Assembly: GCA_029582155.1 (NCBI GenBank)
Contig: CM055899.1
Span: 86,524,056 to 86,588,055 of the forward strand
From: Panopea generosa
Lineage: Eukaryota > Mollusca > Bivalvia > Adapedonta > Hiatellidae
Length of the DNA stretch: 64,000 nt
Direction of reading: 5' to 3'
Below, one piece after another: positions 57,541-64,000 of this stretch (position 1 is the stretch's first letter; each line of letters starts with the position of its first letter). The position numbers were made by a program, and so were the translations under genes. Under the pieces are notes generated by a model. That model was not told the origin of the DNA. It worked only from the letters and a program-made list of their open reading frames with translations, and did not search any database.

Positions 57541-59810
57541 TGGGAACCCTACCACAGCTGCAGTCATTGATTATCTTTTACTTGCATAGTGTATACATGA
57601 TAAACTGACTGATGCCTGTACTCGAGGTGTATGCATTGCTATAGTCCTTTTGTTTATGTGTTAGAACAAATGTAATTAGCGATCCCTAATCATAGATCTT
57701 ACACAAAATCTCTGCAAAGTTATGATATTATATTTCCTGTTGAGGCAGCCTATGTATACTATTTGATACATTTTATAAAATTTATACAGCTTAATTAAAA
57801 CTAAAATTTTAAAAATGGTAAATTTAGAAAATGTGACTGTTAAGATGAGATTTGGTCACCACTTAGGCCATCCTTAAAAAATTTGCTGTGCTCCGACCCA
57901 ATATTTAAATATATAGGTAGCTAAATTTTTTTTGCCAAATTTTAATTTTGCTTAGTCATTTTTAAGAAAAATGGACTGAAAAAATCAATGCTTTGAAAGT
58001 CAATAAAAATGGGTACAATTTTGAATGCATAGATAGGAGCACAGCAAACACATCTTTCTCGGCCTAACACAGGGTAACAATGCTGCCAGGAGTCTTCTTG
58101 CTATGTGGTTGTCGTTTGTAAAAAGTAAATATTTCATTGAAAAATATTGTAATGAAAGAGTCAGATATGTTATTTCGATAAATCTGAAAAGTAGATGGTA
58201 AGTTATTCATTAGCTGTCACATTTAATGGGAACTTTTTATTTGAACATTTTTATCACCCAGCTGATCAGTCAGCTGGTATGAAAGTTAAGTTTAAACCTC
58301 AGGTATTAGCCAGGGGTATATAGCGCATTCGCGAGTCGATATGGAGTCTAGAATTTTGTTTACATTTTATTTAATCACTGTATTCGTAAAGTTGGCATGA
58401 CATGCTTTGTTGGACTAACAGGCAAGGCAAGTATGTGTATGACAATTGTGTGGTGTTTAACCTTCTATTTAGTACATGTAGATAATATGAAGACGGTGTG
58501 TGTATGGGGGGGATGACAATACACTATTTGTACTACTGTGGGACAGTAGTCATTGAGAGTTATTTGTTTAATTCTCTGTTTGGATATTATTATACCAATG
58601 TCTATGTGAGGAAGACTGTTGGTTTGGTCATTATAGCTATTGCTGTCATTAAGGACCAATTGTGAGTTTGAAATTTACATCCTTTTCTATTCCTGTCAGA
58701 TATATTTGAGAACTTACAGCTGTATAGTGATCCTCAGTTGTGGAGCCCTCCATTACTGAGTTGTCTTACTTAGAATCATTCACATTGCATTGCAGTGGCA
58801 GTGTTTTTTATTTGATTTTGGGGGAAGTGGGGCTGATCCCTTCAACAGGGGAAAATAGTGTTGTAATTTGATAAAATTGGGACGGAGGAGGGAATCGAAG
58901 CAATGCAGATCATAAGTATGTATGCATGTCTGATACAGTTCAGTGTTTTTTTTTCCATCCATTTTTATAGCTGTTATTGGGCCATATTCCCAACGGCATA
59001 TTTATATAGTATCTTTTTTCCCAACTGAGTGGTAAAATTCCCAGTTAAATGCTTCAATAATATTATATTGAAACTTGCCAAAATTCCTTCATAAAATAAA
59101 GTTTTTCCCATTCTGAATTGAGTATGACATTGATTCTTTAATTAAATGGCCAGAGAAGCAAGTGTACACATTTTTATAATGTTGGACAAATATATTGAAA
59201 TGCAAAAGTTTTCCCAATATTAATGACAACTCCGCTGAAATTCCCAATTCCAAGACATCTTCCCAAAATGGTAAAAAAAACCCACTGCAGTTAGCTGGTG
59301 ACCATACCTGCGTTTCATTCTTTTAAACTGCATTAAAAAAATTTTTGGTAAGATTGTCATATTTCAGTTGAGAGAACATAATGTATTGGTGAGAGGAATG
59401 GGGCCTAAGTACGAGCCCAAAAAGGGTTAACAAATCACTTGGAGCTGTCTCACAATTCTTTACTTCTCACTGGTGAGGCCATTGAAAAAAGCTGTGTGCT
59501 TGATCCTTGGGCTGTAAAGTAAAAAACTGATTGAGTTTAGAGGTCCAGATCATGTTTCAGAGAAGAGAGTAACTTATTCTCAAAATTGAGTAAGATGGTA
59601 TTTTTTAATAAATTTTCGATAATGTTGGTGTATCAGCATAAAATCTATGGCACCGTATTGTATTGCTAATTGCTATGATGAACATCACAGAGTTTCAATT
59701 TATTTCTGATACAAAAAGTTTCAGCTTAAATCATTTCTTTATTGAATTAGGTAATTTTCTTTGTTTTCATAGTTTGCCTTTTATGAGATCTAAAATCGGA
59801 ATGGTCATAC
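57541..59810. other. Intronic spacer
   Basis: No exon, array or inverted repeat recognised in this part of the intron. Confidence 0.4.
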
Positions 59811-59814
59811 TGTT

Positions 59815-59980
59815 TTTCAGTCAAGTGGCTGCTTAATAGAGGTGTCAACTTACACAGATTTTACTTAATTTCAGACAAGTGACTTGTGTAATAGAGGTGA
59901 CCACTTACACAGGTTTCACTGTATTTCAGACAAGTGGCTGCTTAATAGAGGTGACCACTTACACAGGTTTAACTGTATTT
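59815..59980. repeat. Tandem triplet of MITE family A right half
   Basis: Three units of 54-55 bp: CAGACAAGTGGCTGCTTAAT, AGAGGTGACCACTTACACAG, GTTTAACTGTATTT. Each is the right half of MITE A. The third unit is broken by the 4-kb element after its final ATTT. Confidence 0.8.
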
Positions 59981-60166
59981 TGCCTGTTGCACAGTAAATG
60001 GGCCAATTATGTTAGCATCTAAGTAAAAAAAAAAAGTTTAAGATATTCATTTGTTTTTGTTTTTTTCTAATACATTTATGTTTTAAGTATGTAAGACAAC
60101 CAAAGAAGAGATAAGTTTCAACTGAAATTTTAAAAAAATCTTATATTTCTCTAGGCAGGTAGGCAA

Positions 60167-60904
60167 GGGGACGGACGTTACAGCTTCATGAGTTATGTTG
60201 ATGTGTGTGCTTGTTTTTAATGTCTAAGTCTTTAAAATGGGTACATGTATTCATCTTGTGTATCTGTAGTAACACATAAGCAACATTTGAAAAAAATATG
60301 CTTTTAAGTATTTTTTTTTACATTTTGTAGTTTCTATACGGGCAAAACAAATAAAACCATACTTTTGTCTTTTCTTTAAAAGATGGTTTTACTTGTTTAA
60401 TCTGTATAAAATTAACATTAAAATAAAGAAGTAACACAAATATAACATACTATGAACATTTATTACAGTCTCTTTTATGTCAGTTTTAATAATAGCATAT
60501 GTACAACATAAGGGCTCAGGGGACGGACGTTACAATATAAGGGGACGGACGTTACATTAAATTTGAACATCACTCTAAGAGAGATACAATTGTTTGAGTT
60601 CATACAATTCTTATTTAGTAAAAGTAATGTGTAAAAGAAATGTAGCTACTAATAATTAAAAAAAAAATGCAATTTCAAAATAGTATTTTTATAATATATT
60701 TCAATTAAAATATGCTAATTCATGATTTTGTCATGCATTCATTGAAATTATTCCGTTTGAATTATTGGTTATACTTGGTCATACTATTACACAATATTTG
60801 ATAATAATGGGACTTGTTTTCTGCATTCAATACCCCTTTTGTCCAAGTTTTAGTAATTTTATAGGAACTTAAAATTGTCTATAGCACAAGGGGACGGATG
60901 TTAC
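60167..60904 (+). repeat. Subterminal 15-bp motif, left group (4 copies)
   Basis: GGGGACGGACGTTAC at 60167-60181, 60519-60533 and 60541-60555, and a one-base variant (GGGGACGGATGTTAC) at 60890-60904, all in plus orientation. The middle two start 22 bp apart. Internal repeats of this kind are often transposase-binding sites; that role is inferred. Confidence 0.85.
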
Positions 60905-60970
60905 ATTTAAAAGAGATGATATTAAAACTACATTTTAAGGAAACCACTACTAAATTCTAAAACTTTAAAA

Positions 60971-62310
60971 CTAATATATAATTAATCCAAGTAATTTAGA
61001 TGCAACAATGCTTGTTGTGGATTTTTGTTTCTCTTTTCGGTTTCCTAATTTCTGCTTCAGGGATTCAATGATAGAGAATTGTGTGTTTAGTTTTTTTCGA
61101 GTCACTTTTTGGTTTTAACACAGCCTGTACAGAGAGACTCTGACGAGACCATGGTGTATTTTTTTAACAAGTTTTTCAATGATTCGCGCCTTCTTAACTG
61201 GAGTTCCAAGCAAAGTTTCTTTAACACGTTTGAATGCTCGAGCCTCACTACTTTTATACTTGTATATTTTATCACTGTCAACTATCGGGGAATTTGAAAC
61301 CGATTTCTTACTGTCCTTTGGGTGAACACGGAGTCGAAAATTGTTAGCCTCTTTATCAATCTTTTGCTGGCTGCATAGTAGTTTCATGTCTTCCCTATGT
61401 TGTTCATTCCTTTGTCTTTGGTTTTGGGGGTTCGGGGTTGTAGACATGATGGTTTCATTTTTTTGGTGTTGTCTTTCCCTGAATTTACTAACGGTCTGCT
61501 GTTGCTGATTTAATTTTCTCTATTAAAGACAGCTTTGAACTTTCTAGGTTGATTTTCAGTAGTGTCCTTCAATTTTTGTCTCTGCTTTCTTCCTAGCTAC
61601 ATCTTTTTTCTTAGTTTCTGCATGCTTTTCCTGCAATTATGATCAAGTAAAATATTACAAAATGAACTAGTGTTTACAATACCTATAATTTGAACAGCAT
61701 AGATCCGATACTGTTTTTCAATATTTTATTAAATTCAATACTTATATGTCTGTCTGTCTGTCTATCTCAACTATACACACAATATATGGTATGTATTTAC
61801 AGACAGTTTAGTTTACTTATTTAAATAATGTTTTTAACTTATTTTACATCAATTGTGAAAAAAGAGTTATTACATCTTAGACAAATCCTGTTCGAAGTCT
61901 TCTTGGGTAGAACCAGTACTAAGTGTATGCAGATAAAGTGCAGTAATTACCAAGCAAGAATGATTATAAAATATTAAAATAACCTTTAACTAGCAAACAT
62001 GATTATAACATATCAAAATAACCCCTAACTAGTTAAAAACAACTTAAATGTTTTTTGCGATCTGTGTAGATGTTGACCCAGATCAGCCATCCATGCAATC
62101 TGAGCAGGGTCTACACTGTTTGCTACTCAGTCAATAAATTATAAAAAAAACACCCTATAAATCAGGAATAAAGAATGGTCCATTTATAAACCATGTGATG
62201 AATAAAGGGATAATATTAAAATAAAATAATCATATAATTACCTTATTAAGCTTCAATTTTTCTTTGGCGGCACTTTTTGTCTCTTTCTTTCTCGCGTTAA
62301 GCTTCTGCAT
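60971..62310 (-). pseudogene. Decayed spliced lysine-rich gene of the 4-kb element
   Basis: A first exon (62310 to 62242) reads MQKLNARKKETKSAAKEKLK and ends at donor AATAAG|GTAATT. An acceptor (ATAATTGCAG) at 61631 opens the second exon, reading EKHAETKKKDVARKKAETK in phase. Stops and a frame change interrupt it at 61520-61558. The frame then runs from about 61519 through KFRERQHQKNE and SEARAFKRVKETLLGTPVKK (a basic segment with a TPVKKA core) to a TAA at 61115-61117, and continues coding-like (KKLNTQFSIIESLKQKLGNR) to a TAG at 60971. The Lys/Glu-rich N-terminus and the central block resemble uncharacterised multi-copy proteins I associate with mollusc repeats; this is from memory. No DDE or zinc-finger signature is seen, so it may be an accessory protein. 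Confidence 0.55.
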
Positions 62311-62371
62311 CCATTATTGCACGATAAGAAACGAATGATAAGATTTTTATTTCATACCCTTTTAAAGTAAA

Positions 62372-62704
62372 TTAAGATGAAGCCAAGTTGAGCAGTATTT
62401 TTTGACATGCCACTTTGTTATTAATACTGTGTATTCTACCTGCCATTTTACCCCCATTTAACATCATTACCCATTCTAGTTCCCAGGACAAATATGAATT
62501 TCTCACCTTTTTAAGAAGTGCCAAATGGAATATAATGTCTACATCTATATTGTACAAGGTATATGCTACTGTCAATCTACCTGACATCCTACTGTGCTCT
62601 CCAAATTTCCCCCAAGGACTACATTCACACCATGTGGTAATATACATTGGAGACATAATGCCCCCCTCTGTCTGCATACTGCACACAGTGCCTCCATAGA
62701 TCAC
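62372..62704 (-). other. Overlapping open frames on both strands, uncertain
   Basis: A 110-codon minus frame and a 94-codon plus frame overlap here inside the 4-kb element. The region is slightly less AT-rich than its surroundings. Neither product shows a domain I recognise. It may be part of a decayed coding region upstream of the lysine-rich gene or chance. Confidence 0.2.
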
Positions 62705-62838
62705 CCCATGTTTAATAACCCCTGGGTTAATGACAGGATGTATGTAATATTACATCATTTTATGGCCTATTGCTAATTTCAACATTTTCAGTTAAATTAG
62801 AGGGTTTGTATCAATTGTACATTGCTACTAAAAATCAT

Positions 62839-63385
62839 GTAACGTCCGTCCCCTTTTTGTAACGTCCGTCCCCTATTTTTTAAAGTGAATTTAAACATTC
62901 AATTTTAATGCAAATTCTCTTAATTTTTGTTTCCTAAACAAACATGTGTATAAGAAATTTAAGAAAGTATTCTTCCATGAGATTGTAGCTATAAAATTTT
63001 ATTAAACACCACAATTCATTGATCTTGCATTATGAATTTATTAAAAAAGTCTATAATATGGTCAATATATATATTTATTAATATTTTTTTTTTATTCAAG
63101 TCTAAACAGCACACTGCTAACATAAAATACTTTTATAAAGTGAAAAAAAATGTGAAAAGATGATAAAAACATAGATTTATTATTTGTATATATAGGGGGA
63201 CGGACGTTACGGGGACGGACGTTACATGTCAATTTTACATTTTAGTGTATATTTTCCTTAAATATGCTCAGACCAAGTTTTATTTAACTTTTTTTACGAT
63301 AGTACATGGATATGTATGTCAGCAGGTGAATGTATTATTCTGTTTATCTTTTTGGAAGAATATATGGCGGGGGGACGGACGTTAC
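62839..63385. repeat. Subterminal 15-bp motif, right group (5 copies)
   Basis: Inverse copies at 62839-62853 and 62859-62873 (20 bp apart), then plus-orientation copies at 63196-63210, 63211-63225 (directly abutting) and 63371-63385. All are exact. Confidence 0.9.
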
Positions 63386-64000
63386 AGTTTTTTTGTCACA
63401 AATTGAAATTTTCTGATGTTAGGTATTTTTTTCACAAATACACTATTTTAACAGTAAAAATAAAACTCTCCTTTTGAATCACATACAATAGCAAAGCATA
63501 GGAAGGAAAATAAACATTCATTTAGTACATATTCATATATTTATGAATAAATAAGAGAACAAAGGTTTTAATTTAATTTTTTCCATTACGAAGTAGTGGT
63601 ATCGTTCAAAAGTCTACATAAGAAAAACGACTTAGTTGATTATGAAAAGCCATACATCAAAATAAAAGTAATTCAAATATCTATTGATAAATTCTAATAA
63701 AATGGGTAAATGAGCAACTAAATGAATTTTATGTGTATTTAAATAATGGGTAAATTTTAGATGCTAACACATTACGCCCTAAAACAGTTGTTTTGAGCCA
63801 TTAAAAGCGCTCTTAAAAAAAAATCATGGATTTTTGCATGAAAAAAAAAAAAAGTACACTTAGGTAATTATGTTATGTTATAGAAATAATGGTTTAATTT
63901 AGAATTTAACACATATATATATTTTTTTATTCATTTACCTGTTTTTTTAAAAAATTGGCCCATTTACTGTGCAACAGGCAATTTCAGTTTATACACAACA

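Larger units (their letters stand above)
59981..63980. mobile_element. 4.0-kb terminal-inverted-repeat transposon, unassigned superfamily
   Basis: The left end TGCCTGTTGCACAGTAAATG and eight further bases are perfectly repeated, inverted, at the right end (28-bp repeats, 59981-60008 and 63953-63980). ATTT flanks both sides (59977-59980 and 63981-63984). The adjacent tandem unit at about 59926-59935 reads ACTGTATTTCAG without the element, so the unoccupied site is visible. The alternative of a TT duplication with 29-bp repeats fits equally well. Inside are nine copies of GGGGACGGACGTTAC or its inverse and a decayed spliced gene on the minus strand. No recognisable transposase remains. Confidence 0.85.

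Noticed and set aside
62415..62776. Plus-strand frames inside the 4-kb element as a transposase
   Set aside because: No catalytic DDE/D spacing or DNA-binding motif is visible, and a minus-strand frame is equally open over the same stretch.
59981..63980. Assignment of the 4-kb element to hAT, piggyBac or Tc1/mariner
   Set aside because: The target duplication is not 8 bp, TTAA or TA, and the termini do not start with CAG, CCY or CAGT.

Overview
The window is nuclear DNA of an animal, most likely a bivalve mollusc. It is AT-rich and dominated by non-coding sequence. It carries many minisatellites, tRNA-derived SINEs and short inverted-repeat elements, with degenerate non-LTR retrotransposon pieces of a type familiar from mollusc genomes. 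I recognise only two host genes. The organism call is inference from repeat style and from the two proteins; no species-specific marker was recognised.

Host genes. (1) At 16798-17043 (minus) a complete 81-codon reading frame encodes a small protein with a textbook BH3 death motif (VAAQLRAIGDEMNDEY). It has an in-frame stop just upstream of the ATG and a TATA box about 175 bp upstream. This is a Bim/Bmf-type BH3-only candidate. (2) At 53093-53335 (plus) lies the first coding exon of an AUTS2/fibrosin-like protein. It ends in the family motif EEDIIDGFA and a strong splice donor. The rest of the window (53336-64000) reads as the start of its large first intron.

Layout. 1-8 kb: SINEs, a TA-flanked MITE, a LINE reverse-transcriptase relic. 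8-12 kb: sparse, with a CRE plus E-box pair at 8457. 12-16 kb: three minisatellites (25, 26 and 44 bp). 16.7-17.3 kb: BH3 gene and promoter. 17.7-20.3 kb: SINEs, a MITE and dispersed repeats. 20.3-26.9 kb: mostly featureless, with a CRE/TATA core promoter at 25.7 kb. 26.9-30.1 kb: a 66-bp satellite split by a young SINE, then two arrays of 44 and 55 bp, the 44-bp one clearly seeded inside a SINE. 34-48 kb: tandem arrays, a second LINE relic, two foldback elements with ACGGTG termini and 8-bp target duplications, a 1.1-kb TTAA-flanked element, and a 1.1-kb array built from the foldback arm sequence. 48-52 kb: three more hairpin or inverted-repeat elements. 53-64 kb: the AUTS2-like exon and intron.

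The most unusual object is at the right end. A 4.0-kb element (59981-63980) has 28-bp terminal inverted repeats, an ATTT target duplication, nine copies of a 15-bp internal motif (GGGGACGGACGTTAC) often in close pairs, and a decayed, intron-containing lysine-rich gene. It sits in the AUTS2-like intron and does not match a transposon superfamily I can name from the sequence. Boundaries of degenerate repeats are approximate throughout.
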